From: Flavobacteriaceae bacterium
GTDB lineage: Bacteria; Bacteroidota; Bacteroidia; Flavobacteriales; Flavobacteriaceae
Direction of reading: 5' to 3'
Assembly (NCBI GenBank): GCA_024743095.1
Contig: JANSXF010000008.1
Coordinates: forward strand, 1 to 64,000
DNA length: 64,000 nucleotides
Below, piece by piece: positions 35,399-44,593 of the stretch (positions are counted from its first letter, which is position 1; the number at the start of each line of letters is the position of its first letter). Position numbers and translations under genes: made by a program. The notes under the pieces are model-generated. The model did not search any database. It worked only from the letters and a program-made list of their open reading frames with translations, and was not told where the DNA came from.

Positions 35399-35433
35399 AA
35401 CGCTCCAAATTTTTAATTTGGGGCGTTTTTTGT
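35399..35433 (+). terminator. intrinsic terminator of the exb operon
   Basis: 12-bp stem (AACGCTCCAAAT / ATTTGGGGCGTT, one G-T pair), 5-nt loop, then TTTTTT interrupted once. It lies 24 nt after the second exbD. Confidence 0.88.
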
Positions 35434-35446
35434 TTTAAATTGTCGC

Positions 35447-36151
35447 ATGAAGCAGTTGTTTTACAATATTTCGATAATTTCATTATGCATGCTGTGCTCT
35501 TGTTTTGTTTTGGGACAATCAGCCGCCGATAGCATACGGCCACAACCAGTGGATAATACATACCTGGAGGATCAGTTTTACATTGGTGTGGGATACAATT
35601 TGTTGTTAAATGGCCCAGATGCACTTGATCAACGTAATCTTTCCTATAATGTACAGTTCGGTTTTATAAAAGATATTCCGTTAAACAAAAGAAGAAATTT
35701 TGGTGTTGGTTTAGGTTTGGGCTATGCCGTAAATTCTTACTACTCCAATATGGGTGCCAATGAGGGTGCCAATGGTATATCATATGAGATTATTGATGAT
35801 CAAAGCTTTAATCGCAGTAAGTTGGAAACACATGCCATAGAATTGCCCTTCGAGGTCAGATGGCGCACATCAACGGCAGAAGAATACAAGTTTTGGAGAA
35901 TATATGCCGGGGCCAAACTTGGGTACGTTTTTTCCGGAAGGTCCAAATTGGTTGCCGATGATGACAATATTTCCTTTTCAAACGATGATATCGGCGCTTT
36001 TCAGTATGGCCTTATGTTCAACTTTGGTTACAATACATGGAATATCCATGCCTATTACGGTTTGAACCCGTTATTAAAAAACGTCTCAGTCGCTGATGAG
36101 TCCATAGACCTGAGAGTCCTTCGGGTCGGACTTATCTTTTATATTCTATAG
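35447..36151 (+). CDS. outer-membrane beta-barrel protein (PorT-like)
   Basis: 234 residues with a signal peptide (hydrophobic to about residue 22, ending VLGQ). The mature protein shows alternating polar and aromatic strands (FYIGVGYNLLL, GVGLGLGYAV, ELPFEVRWRT, WRIYAGAKLGYVFSG) and ends in an aromatic/hydrophobic C-terminal strand (LRVLRVGLIFYIL), as outer-membrane barrels do. Size and strand pattern resemble PorT of the type IX secretion system, but the barrel family is broad, so this stays tentative. It converges with the next gene, overlapping by 6 nt. Confidence 0.75.
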   Translation: MKQLFYNISIISLCMLCSCFVLGQSAADSIRPQPVDNTYLEDQFYIGVGYNLLLNGPDALDQRNLSYNVQFGFIKDIPLNKRRNFGVGLGLGYAVNSYYSNMGANEGANGISYEIIDDQSFNRSKLETHAIELPFEVRWRTSTAEEYKFWRIYAGAKLGYVFSGRSKLVADDDNISFSNDDIGAFQYGLMFNFGYNTWNIHAYYGLNPLLKNVSVADESIDLRVLRVGLIFYIL

Positions 36152-36748
36152 CCAATATTTCAGAATGATCAACTGGGAGCAGCATCCAAGGATAAAACCT
36201 ATAAGCAGTTCATTCCTGGTATGAGCCTTTAAGTATAATCTGGATGTGGCCACCATTCCTGTAAACAAAGTGAACAAACTAATGGCAATGGTGATATTGA
36301 TTTCAAAATGAATGCTAAGGGCGACCATAAAAGTTAGAATGCTCCCCATGCCCAAAAGGTGCATACTGGTCTTAAATTTGAAGAATAGTAGAATGATAGT
36401 GGCACTGGTCGCTGTCAATAGCCCGGTAAAGTAATAAAAGAGCTCGTGTACATAGTTATTGGGTATAACCTTGTACAATATCATCAAAAAAATAATACAG
36501 CTGATATAGAGTGGATATTTGCGCTCTTGGAGGGTGGGCAAAAATATGGAATTGATGATCCCAAGGTTTTTCAAGATGAGGAAAAAGATGATGGGAATAA
36601 TCACGGTCAATATAAAAATCGGAAGAATGTTCCCACTTTGTGTTTCCAGTGTACTATAGGGGGCAACCATAAAGTATACTATGGTCCCTCCAATGGGTAC
36701 GAACAATGGATGGAATATATAGGAAATGATGTTGTATAGGTGGCGCAT
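36146..36748 (-). CDS. integral membrane protein, degenerate PAP2-like
   Basis: 200 residues from ATG 36748. About six membrane helices. The C-terminal AHTRNELLIGFILGC resembles the last motif of PAP2 phosphatases (SR..H..SD...G), but the acidic and first-motif residues are missing, so catalysis by that mechanism is unlikely. The start codon overlaps the rpoN stop (TGATG), so it is translationally coupled to rpoN. Function unknown. Confidence 0.7.
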   Translation of the reverse strand: MRHLYNIISYIFHPLFVPIGGTIVYFMVAPYSTLETQSGNILPIFILTVIIPIIFFLILKNLGIINSIFLPTLQERKYPLYISCIIFLMILYKVIPNNYVHELFYYFTGLLTATSATIILLFFKFKTSMHLLGMGSILTFMVALSIHFEINITIAISLFTLFTGMVATSRLYLKAHTRNELLIGFILGCCSQLIILKYWL

Positions 36749-38205
36749 CAAATTTCTTTTCGTAGCCTTGCCACAGGGATATCCAACTGCTCCCGGTATT
36801 TGGCCACGGTCCGTCGTGCAATCGGATACCCTTTTTCTTTTAGAATCTTGGCCAGTTTTGCATCTGTGAGCGGTTTTTTCTTCTCCTCATCACGGATAAC
36901 GGTCTCCAAAATCTTTTTGATTTCCCTTGTGGATACATCCTCTCCCTGCTCATTTTTCATAGCTTCCGAAAAGAAATCCTTAATCAGTTTTGTGCCATAC
37001 GGCGTGTCCACATATTTGCTGTTGGCTACTCTTGAAACAGTGGATACGTCCATATCTATTTTGTCGGCAATATCCTTTAAGATCATCGGGCGTAACTTGC
37101 GCTCGTCCCCCGTCATAAAATATTCCTTTTGGTATTCCATGATGGTGCTCATGGTAATGTACAACGTCTGTTGGCGTTGTCTGATGGCATCTATGAACCA
37201 CTTGGCGGCATCCAATTTTTGTTTGATGAACATTACGGTGTCCTTCTGTGATTTGGATTTTTCCTTGGCATTTTTGTAGCCTTCCAGCATATTGCTGTAC
37301 TCTTTGGATACATGAAGCTCCGGGGCATTCCTTCCATTAAGGCTGAGTTCAAGTTCACCATCAACGATTTTAATGGAAAAATCGGGCACGATATGTTCTA
37401 TCATCCGGGTATTTCCTGAATATGAACCTCCCGGCTTTGGATTCAATTTTTCTATTTCAGAAATCGCGTCTTTGAGTTCCTCCTGCGAAACGTGGTGTTT
37501 TTGGATGAGTTTGGAGTAATGTTTTTTGGTAAAATGCTCAAAAGAACGTTCTAAAATGTTGATGGCGAGTTCTATTGATGGTTTTTGTTCCTTGCGCTTT
37601 AATTGAATGATCAAGCACTCGTCCAACGAGCGGGCGGCTACCCCTGGAGGGTCCAAGTCTTGAACGACCTTTAGTACCTGTTTTATTTTATCCTCCTCTA
37701 CATAGATGTTCTGGGTAAAGGCAAGGTCGTCCATAATATCCGGAATAGGTCGGCGTATATAGCCGCTTTCATCCACACTGCCTACCAAAAACTCTGCTAT
37801 GGCCCATTCTTGGTCATCCAGATAGACCGTGTTGAGCTGATTTAGCAAATATTGGGTAAAGGAAGTGCCTGCAGCATAGGGAACCCTTTTGTCCTCGTCA
37901 TCTGCGCTATAATTGTTGGCCTGGGTTCTGTAATCCGGTATTTCGTCATCGCTCAAGTAGTCATCAATATTGATTTCCTCCGTGTCGATGCTTTCATTGT
38001 CATCCGAATCATCATAGGTATCCTCGTACATGTCATCCAGAACATCGCTCTCCTCTTTTCCGCTTTCCAATGCAGGATTTTCTTCCAGCTCCTGCTTTAA
38101 CTTTTGTTCAAAAGCCTGTGTTGGCAATTGAATAAGTTTCATGAGCTGAATCTGCTGTGGAGACAGTTTTTGGGAAAGCTTAAACTGTAGATGTTGTTTC
38201 AGCAT
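36748..38205 (-). CDS. rpoN: RNA polymerase sigma-54 factor
   Basis: 485 residues. Region I is Gln/Leu-rich (LKQHLQFKLSQKLSPQQIQLMKLIQLP). Then comes a very acidic region II (about 55-115), the core-binding domain, a helix-turn-helix (DIADKIDMDVSTVSRVANSKYV), and the RpoN box near the C-terminus, RRTVAKYREQL (usual form ARRTVAKYRE). It directs RNA polymerase to -24/-12 promoters that need an AAA+ activator. No such activator is in the window. Confidence 0.95.
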   Translation of the reverse strand: MLKQHLQFKLSQKLSPQQIQLMKLIQLPTQAFEQKLKQELEENPALESGKEESDVLDDMYEDTYDDSDDNESIDTEEINIDDYLSDDEIPDYRTQANNYSADDEDKRVPYAAGTSFTQYLLNQLNTVYLDDQEWAIAEFLVGSVDESGYIRRPIPDIMDDLAFTQNIYVEEDKIKQVLKVVQDLDPPGVAARSLDECLIIQLKRKEQKPSIELAINILERSFEHFTKKHYSKLIQKHHVSQEELKDAISEIEKLNPKPGGSYSGNTRMIEHIVPDFSIKIVDGELELSLNGRNAPELHVSKEYSNMLEGYKNAKEKSKSQKDTVMFIKQKLDAAKWFIDAIRQRQQTLYITMSTIMEYQKEYFMTGDERKLRPMILKDIADKIDMDVSTVSRVANSKYVDTPYGTKLIKDFFSEAMKNEQGEDVSTREIKKILETVIRDEEKKKPLTDAKLAKILKEKGYPIARRTVAKYREQLDIPVARLRKEI

Positions 38206-38253
38206 ACGGATTGATGATTTACAATCTTACCTTCTTAAAATAATAAAATCAAA

Positions 38254-39687
38254 TTAAAACTCAGCGTTCTGCGGTGTTCTAGGGTAGGGGATAACGTCCC
38301 TAATGTTGCCCATTCCGGTGGCAAATTGAACCATACGCTCAAACCCTAGTCCAAATCCACTATGAACGGCAGTACCAAATTTTCTAAGGTCAAGGTACCA
38401 CCAAAGTTCTTTGGCGTCAATGTCCAATTCCTTTATTTTTTGTTCCAATACCTCCAGGCGCTCTTCCCTTTGCGACCCACCTACGATTTCACCGATACCT
38501 GGGAAAAGTACGTCCATAGCTCTAACTGTTTTGCCGTCCTCGTTCAATCGCATGTAAAATGCTTTGATGTTCGCAGGGTAATCAAAAAGGATTACGGGAC
38601 ATTTAAAGTGCTTTTCTACCAAGAAACGCTCGTGCTCACTTTGCAGGTCCGCACCCCATTCATCAATAGGGAATTGGAATTTCTTCTTTTTGTTGGGCTT
38701 ACTGTTCTTTAAAATGTCAATGGCCTCGGTGTAAGATACCCTTTTAAAGTTGTTCTCGACGACGAATTTCAACTTCTCGATAAGGGCCATCTCCGAGCGT
38801 TCGTTCTGCGGTTTGACCTTTTCTTCGTCCAATAGCCGTTTTTCCAAGAAATCAAGGTCATCCTGGCAATGATCCAACACGTACTGAATGATATATTTTA
38901 TAAAATCTTCTGCGAGATCCATATTCGCATCCAGATCATAGAAGGCCATTTCGGGCTCTATCATCCAGAATTCCGCTAAGTGACGCGAAGTATTGGAGTT
39001 TTCTGCCCTAAATGTAGGTCCAAAGGTATAGACCTTGCCAAGCCCCATAGCGTAGGTTTCTGCTTCCAATTGTCCCGACACGGTAAGGTTGGTCTCTTTT
39101 CCAAAAAAATCCTCGGAGTAATCTACTTCATCTAAATCATTTAATGGAGGGTTTTTGGCATCCAAGGTGGACACTCGGAACATTTCACCGGCACCTTCTG
39201 CATCCGAACCGGTAATGATAGGGGCATGCATATAATAGAATCCATTCTGCTGAAAATAGCTGTGAACGGCAAACGAAAGTACAGACCTCACTCGCATTAC
39301 GGCAGAAAAGGTATTGGTCCTTACCCTAAGATGTGCCTTCTCCCTTAAAAACTCCAACGAGTGCTTTTTGGGCTGGATGGGGTAGGTCTCCGGGTCAGCG
39401 GTTCCATGTACAAATATATTGGTAGCTTGGATTTCCACGCTTTGTCCGCGACCTTGGCTTTCTTCCAAGGTCCCGGTAATTTTTAGGGCGGCCCCGGTCG
39501 AAATCTTTTTGAGCAATGCCTCGTCCAAATTTTCAAAATCCACGACGCACTGAATATTATGAATGGTAGAACCATCGTTCAGGGCAATAAATCGGTTACT
39601 TCTAAAGGTTTTTACCCATCCATTTACTTCAACGGAATCTCCTACGGGTTGCTTTTTTAGCAATTCTTTTATGGAATAAGACATCAT
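38254..39687 (-). CDS. asnS: asparaginyl-tRNA synthetase
   Basis: 477 residues, class IIb synthetase. N-terminal OB-fold anticodon-binding domain ([23 protein letters not shown]), class II motif 2 ([21 protein letters not shown]) and motif 3 ([12 protein letters not shown]) near the C-terminus. Two adjacent ATGs at 39687/39684 could start it. It charges tRNA-Asn directly. Stands between rpoN and an RND exporter. Confidence 0.96.
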   Translation of the reverse strand: MMSYSIKELLKKQPVGDSVEVNGWVKTFRSNRFIALNDGSTIHNIQCVVDFENLDEALLKKISTGAALKITGTLEESQGRGQSVEIQATNIFVHGTADPETYPIQPKKHSLEFLREKAHLRVRTNTFSAVMRVRSVLSFAVHSYFQQNGFYYMHAPIITGSDAEGAGEMFRVSTLDAKNPPLNDLDEVDYSEDFFGKETNLTVSGQLEAETYAMGLGKVYTFGPTFRAENSNTSRHLAEFWMIEPEMAFYDLDANMDLAEDFIKYIIQYVLDHCQDDLDFLEKRLLDEEKVKPQNERSEMALIEKLKFVVENNFKRVSYTEAIDILKNSKPNKKKKFQFPIDEWGADLQSEHERFLVEKHFKCPVILFDYPANIKAFYMRLNEDGKTVRAMDVLFPGIGEIVGGSQREERLEVLEQKIKELDIDAKELWWYLDLRKFGTAVHSGFGLGFERMVQFATGMGNIRDVIPYPRTPQNAEF

Positions 39688-39777
39688 TCTAAAACTATCG
39701 TGATTTAGTTCGTAAAGATAGGTTTTTGATAAAAAATGATGGCAATGGATTGGCCTAATTTATGCTGTTGACAAGCA

Positions 39778-42177
39778 CTATTTGTCCTTTAGGTTGTCCT
39801 CTTCCTGCGGTAAAATGTCGATTTGGGGCTTTTTGAGCACTTGCTTGTTGGCAATGCTTCGTTCCAAAGACAATAGCAAGGAAGGTAATAGGATCAAATT
39901 GGATAGCATGGCAAAGAGCAATGTTGCCGATACCAGTCCTCCCAACGCTTTGGTGCCCCCAAAACTTGAGATGATAAATACGGAAAACCCAAAGAACAGT
40001 ACAATGGAAGTATAGAACATACTCACTCCCGTCTCACGCAAGGCCGCATACACCGACCGTTTAATGTGCCAACGATTTGCTGTGAGTTCCTGCCGGTATT
40101 TGGCCAGGAAATGTATCGTGTCGTCCACGGAAATCCCAAAGGCAATGCTAAATACCAAAATGGTGGATGGTTTTATGGGCACTCCCAAATATCCCATGAC
40201 GCCCGCTGTTATCACCAGCGGCAATAGATTGGGCACCAACGATATGATGACCATTCTAAAGGATCGGAACAGGTAGGCCATAAAAAGGGAAATTAATCCA
40301 ATGGCCAGGGCTAGGGACAATAAGAGGTTTTTTACGAGGTATTTGGTGCCTTTCAGAAATAATAAGGCCTTTCCCGTCATAAAAACATTGTACCGATCTG
40401 AAGGAAATTCCTTGGTGATGGCCTCTTGAACATCTTTTTCGATTTCTTCCATGCGATCGATTTTTACATCGCGCATGTAGGTGGTCAAACGGGCAGTTTG
40501 CCCTGTACTGTCCACAAAACTTTGTAAAAAGTCGGCCCCGCCAGTGGATGACTTTTGAACCGCGTTCATGATGAAAGTATTCTCTTGACTGGTGGGAAGT
40601 TGATAGTATTTAGGAATGCCGTTGTAATAGGCTTGTTTGGAATATTTTACCAAATCGACTATGGAAATAGGTCTGGATAGTTCAGGGATTTCATCGATTA
40701 CAGCTCCCAAGCGGTCCATTCGCTTAAGGGTTGCAGGTTTTACAACTCCATTTTTACGTTTGGTATCCACCACGATTTCCATGGGCATGATGCCATCAAA
40801 CTCTGCTTCAAAAAATTGGATGTCCTTATAGAAATGACTTTTCTTGGGCAAATCCTCGATCCTGCTTCCAGTGATGCGCATCTGGTAAATACCAATTATG
40901 CTCAGGACTAAAACTGCAACCGTGGTGATGTAAACTGCAATACGATGGTTTCTTACGATGTTCTCCATCCAGTTTACAAAATAATCCATCCACTTTTTGT
41001 TCAAGTGTTTGAGGTGCTTGGTTTTGGGGAGCGGCATAAAACTGTAAATAATCGGGATGATCAACAGGGAAAGTATGAATATGCCGACTATGTTGATTGA
41101 AGCAACGATGCCAAATTCTTTGAGCAGATCACTATCCAAGATAATGAAGGTGGCAAAACCTGATGCTGTGGTAATGTTCGTCATCAATGTGGCATTGCCA
41201 ATTTTGGAAATCACCCGCTGAAGGGACAGTGCTTGATTGCCATGCTTTTTGACTTCTTGCTGATATTTGTTGATCAGGAAAATACAGTTCGGGATACCGA
41301 TTACAATAATCAAGGGCGGAATCAGTGCCGTAAGGATGGTAATCTCATACCTTAAGAGTCCAAGAATGCCAAAGGCCCACATCACGCCAATAATGACTAC
41401 GCACATGGAGATAAAGGTTGCCCTGAAACTCCTAAAGAAAAAGAAAAATATAATGGATGTCACCAAAAGTGCGCCTACGATAAACAGTCCGATTTCATCA
41501 ACAATGGATTTGGTGTTCCAAGTACGGATATAGGGCATCCCGGAAATGCGAACATCCATCTGGGTCTCTTGTTCAAAGTCTTCCACGAGTTCGGCAAGAT
41601 CGTTTAGGATAAACTCGTTTCTTACTGCAGTGTTCATAATGTCCTTGTCCAGATAAACTACCGTCTGTATGGTTCCACTTTCTGGGTTGTACACCAAGTT
41701 GTCATAAAATGGAAGCTCTTTGAACAGGTGGTTGGTAAGGGAGTCGATTTCCTGTTTTGTTTTGGGAGCAGTTGATATCAAGGGCTCCATGGAGAAGGTT
41801 TGGGTCTCATTGTCTTTAATGAGCTCTTTTAGGTTCTCTAGGGAAATCACATAATCAACCTCGGGAAATGCATCGAGCTGTTTGCTCAATGTGTTCCAAC
41901 GGTTAAATTTTTTTGGTGTGAATAGGGCAGAATCCTTTATAGCTAGAACAATAGCATTGCCTTCTTCACCGAATATTTTGGTAAATGCGTTGTATTGAAT
42001 ACTAGCTGGATGGTCGTCTGGCAGAATATTGGCCTCTGTATTGGAAAACTGCATGTTTTTCCATTGCATGGCCAAAAAAACGGTAATGCCAATAACCGCC
42101 AAAAGAATCAGGATTCTATTGCGGAGGATAATTCTTGCGACCTTGGGCCAAAATCCTTTAGTGAGCTTTGCTACCAT
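39778..42177 (-). CDS. RND superfamily exporter (MMPL type)
   Basis: 799 residues. Twelve membrane helices in the 1+5, 1+5 arrangement with two large periplasmic loops (about residues 45-230 and 430-620). Each half contains the MMPL-type motif; the second has VFSIAFGISVDDTIHFLAKYRQEL, the first IPNCIFLINKYQQEV. No partner membrane-fusion or outer-membrane gene is next to it. Members of this group move lipids or hopanoid-like compounds; the substrate is unknown. It is downstream of frr after a 75-nt gap. Confidence 0.9.
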   Translation of the reverse strand: MVAKLTKGFWPKVARIILRNRILILLAVIGITVFLAMQWKNMQFSNTEANILPDDHPASIQYNAFTKIFGEEGNAIVLAIKDSALFTPKKFNRWNTLSKQLDAFPEVDYVISLENLKELIKDNETQTFSMEPLISTAPKTKQEIDSLTNHLFKELPFYDNLVYNPESGTIQTVVYLDKDIMNTAVRNEFILNDLAELVEDFEQETQMDVRISGMPYIRTWNTKSIVDEIGLFIVGALLVTSIIFFFFFRSFRATFISMCVVIIGVMWAFGILGLLRYEITILTALIPPLIIVIGIPNCIFLINKYQQEVKKHGNQALSLQRVISKIGNATLMTNITTASGFATFIILDSDLLKEFGIVASINIVGIFILSLLIIPIIYSFMPLPKTKHLKHLNKKWMDYFVNWMENIVRNHRIAVYITTVAVLVLSIIGIYQMRITGSRIEDLPKKSHFYKDIQFFEAEFDGIMPMEIVVDTKRKNGVVKPATLKRMDRLGAVIDEIPELSRPISIVDLVKYSKQAYYNGIPKYYQLPTSQENTFIMNAVQKSSTGGADFLQSFVDSTGQTARLTTYMRDVKIDRMEEIEKDVQEAITKEFPSDRYNVFMTGKALLFLKGTKYLVKNLLLSLALAIGLISLFMAYLFRSFRMVIISLVPNLLPLVITAGVMGYLGVPIKPSTILVFSIAFGISVDDTIHFLAKYRQELTANRWHIKRSVYAALRETGVSMFYTSIVLFFGFSVFIISSFGGTKALGGLVSATLLFAMLSNLILLPSLLLSLERSIANKQVLKKPQIDILPQEEDNLKDK

Positions 42178-42252
42178 TTGGGTTTTGTTGGCCGCAAAGG
42201 TAGAAAATGATATGTTGTGTTCCTAGGAAAGTAGCTGGTCAAAATCCAAGAT

Positions 42253-42807
42253 TTACACCTTCATGATCTCTGCCTCTTTAGCGGAGAGAATAGCATCGAC
42301 TTTGTTGCTATACTTATTGGTGAGTTCTTGGACATCTACCTCGGCATTGCTCAAAACGTCTTCGGAAATGTCCAAAGCTTTCAGTTCTTTGTTTGCTTCT
42401 TGCCTAGCACTTCTTACACTGACCTTGGCATCTTCAGCTTCCGCTTTTGCCTGTTTGGCCAATTGAATTCTTCGTTCTTCCGTTAACGGTGGAACGTTAA
42501 TGATTATGGTTTCTCCATTGTTCATTGGGTTGAATCCCAAATTAGCATTCATGATGGCGGTCTCTATTTCACCCAATAGATTTTTTTCCCATGGTTGAAC
42601 TGATAGTGTACGCGCATCGGGAGTATTGATGTTGGATACTTGGGAAAGTGGTGTCTGTGAACCGTAGTAATCCACCATTACGGTAGAAAGCATCATGGGG
42701 CTTGCTTTACCTGCCCTGATTTTGGTCAATGCCTTTTGCAAGTGTTCAATGCTTGCGTCCATGCTTTCTTTTGTGCTATCAAGAATAAACTTTACTTCTT
42801 CGTCCAT
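42253..42807 (-). CDS. frr: ribosome recycling factor
   Basis: 184 residues, the normal length. Helical domain I plus the small domain II; conserved KIRAGKASPMML, PWEKNLLGEIETAI, and the late RSARQEANKELK segment (family form RxxRRDAN). With EF-G it splits post-termination ribosomes. It follows pyrH by 41 nt, the common gene order. Confidence 0.96.
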   Translation of the reverse strand: MDEEVKFILDSTKESMDASIEHLQKALTKIRAGKASPMMLSTVMVDYYGSQTPLSQVSNINTPDARTLSVQPWEKNLLGEIETAIMNANLGFNPMNNGETIIINVPPLTEERRIQLAKQAKAEAEDAKVSVRSARQEANKELKALDISEDVLSNAEVDVQELTNKYSNKVDAILSAKEAEIMKV

Positions 42808-42848
42808 AACTTCAAATGTATAAAATTGAAACCAAAATATGTGTCAAC

Positions 42849-43556
42849 TTATACGTTGACCACTGTTCCTATATTTTCTCCAGATACTATTTTCATCAGG
42901 TTGCCGCGGGTGTTCATATCGAACACTACAATGGGCAGTTCATTTTCCTGGCTTAATGTGAATGCGGTGGTGTCCATTACTTTCAGTCCTTTGGAAAGCA
43001 CTTCGTTAAAGGAAATGGAGTCAAACTTAGTGGCGTTCTTATCTTTTTCCGGGTCTGAGGTGTAAATGCCATCCACGCGGGTTCCCTTTAAGATAACATC
43101 GGCTTTTATTTCGATGGCCCTTAAAACAGCGGCCGAGTCCGTGGTGAAGTAAGGGTTTCCTGTTCCACCGCCAAAAATGACCACTCTGCCTTTTTCCAAA
43201 TGGCGGATTGCTCTTCGTCTGATGAACGGCTCTGCAACTTCATTGATTTTGATGGCTGATTGCAATCTGGTCTGAACTCCTTTGAGCTCCAAAGCGCTTT
43301 GTAGGGCAAGACCGTTGATCACCGTAGCCAGCATGCCCATGTGGTCTCCCTGAACGCGGTCCATCCCTTGGCTTGCACCGGCCAGACCTCTAAAAATGTT
43401 TCCTCCACCAATGACTATGGCGACTTCGACCCCCTTTTCGATTACAGCTTGTATTTCTTCGGCATATTCATCCAATCGTTTGGCATCGATACCATATTGT
43501 TGTTCGCCCATGAGGGCTTCTCCACTTAATTTTAATAAAATTCTTTTGTAATGCAT
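42849..43556 (-). CDS. pyrH: UMP kinase
   Basis: 235 residues, amino-acid-kinase fold. Start [22 protein letters not shown], and [21 protein letters not shown] are the bacterial UMP-kinase signatures. It phosphorylates UMP to UDP. A -7-like TATTTTTG (43586-43579) lies 23 nt before the ATG and follows a terminator, so pyrH-frr may have their own promoter. Confidence 0.96.
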   Translation of the reverse strand: MHYKRILLKLSGEALMGEQQYGIDAKRLDEYAEEIQAVIEKGVEVAIVIGGGNIFRGLAGASQGMDRVQGDHMGMLATVINGLALQSALELKGVQTRLQSAIKINEVAEPFIRRRAIRHLEKGRVVIFGGGTGNPYFTTDSAAVLRAIEIKADVILKGTRVDGIYTSDPEKDKNATKFDSISFNEVLSKGLKVMDTTAFTLSQENELPIVVFDMNTRGNLMKIVSGENIGTVVNV

Positions 43557-43578
43557 TGAGAGTTTCTTGAAGTCCGGA

Positions 43579-43586
43579 CAAAAATA
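43579..43586 (-). promoter_or_regulatory. probable -7 box of pyrH
   Basis: On the minus strand this reads TATTTTTG (TAnnTTTG), between the tsf terminator and pyrH. No clear -33 element. Confidence 0.4.
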
Positions 43587-43635
43587 ATCAAAAAAATTTA
43601 TGGGAAATGAAGAATTGTAGGTTAGATCTGGGCAT

Positions 43636-43666
43636 AAAAAAACCGCTTCGAAAGGGAAGCGGTTTT
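43636..43666 (-). terminator. intrinsic terminator after tsf
   Basis: On the minus strand: AAAACCGCTT, 8-nt loop, AAGCGGTTTT, then TTT. It is a 10-bp stem 23 nt after the tsf stop and separates rpsB-tsf from pyrH-frr. Confidence 0.88.
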
Positions 43667-43688
43667 CAGTTATTGTCCCGTTGGTGAA

Positions 43689-44513
43689 TTAGCCAAGTGC
43701 TACTCTCGTAAACCCTGTAACTTCCAAGCTGGAATCTACGGATTTAACGTATTGAGCAACGCTTTGCTTGCTATCTTTAATGAAAGCTTGGTTCACCAAA
43801 GTGTTGTCCTTAAAGAAACGGTTCAATTTACCTTTTGCGATGTTGTCCAACATAGCTTCTGGCTTTCCTTCTTGACGCAATTGATCTTTGGCGATCTCTA
43901 TTTCCTTATCGATGATGGATTGATCGACACCTTCTTCGTTAAGGGCAACCGGGTTCATTGCGGCAGCTTGCATGGCTACGTCTTTTGCAGCTTCGGCAGC
44001 ACCATCAACATTGGCGGACAATCCTACCAATGTAGCGATTTTGTTGCCTGCGTGAATGTATGAACCAATGAACGGGGCGCTCAATTTGTCAAAGCTTCCG
44101 ATTTCGATTTTTTCACCGATAACACCAGTTTGCTCTGTCAATTTTTCGGAAACTGTCATGCCATCAAAAGAAGCAGCTAGAAAATCATCTTTACTGTCAA
44201 AACCAAGGGCTAGGTCAGCCAAATCGTTTGCAAGTTTTACAAAGCTATCGTTTTTGGCAACGAAGTCGGTCTCACAGTTAAGGGAGATTACAACTCCTTG
44301 AGTGTTGTCATTGTTCACTTTTGCGATGGCCGCACCTTCTGAAGATTCCCTGTCAGCTCTTTTAGCAGCGACTTTTTGACCTTGTTTTCTTAGGATTTCA
44401 ATTGCTTGGTCAAAATTACCATCGGCCTCGACCAAAGCTTTTTTACAATCCATCATACCAGCTCCAGTAGCCTTTCTTAATTTATTTACCTCTGCGGCAG
44501 TAATCTTTGCCAT
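43689..44513 (-). CDS. tsf: translation elongation factor Ts
   Basis: 274 residues. UBA-like N-terminal domain (MAKITAAEVNKLRKATGAGMMDCKKAL), conserved LNCETDFVAKNDSF at about 78-91, and helical core. It exchanges GDP on EF-Tu. It follows rpsB by 80 nt on the same strand, the usual order. Confidence 0.96.
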   Translation of the reverse strand: MAKITAAEVNKLRKATGAGMMDCKKALVEADGNFDQAIEILRKQGQKVAAKRADRESSEGAAIAKVNNDNTQGVVISLNCETDFVAKNDSFVKLANDLADLALGFDSKDDFLAASFDGMTVSEKLTEQTGVIGEKIEIGSFDKLSAPFIGSYIHAGNKIATLVGLSANVDGAAEAAKDVAMQAAAMNPVALNEEGVDQSIIDKEIEIAKDQLRQEGKPEAMLDNIAKGKLNRFFKDNTLVNQAFIKDSKQSVAQYVKSVDSSLEVTGFTRVALG

Positions 44514-44593
44514 TTTTCTTTTCTTTTAAAATTTTATGTAAAGTAAAACACTAAAAAGGTGTTTTTGTTTAGGACAATGTTAAATCAACGGGT

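Noticed and set aside
44545..44565. AAAACAC/GTGTTTT hairpin between rpsB and tsf as terminator
   Set aside because: AT-rich 7-bp stem without a T tail; rpsB and tsf are normally co-transcribed.
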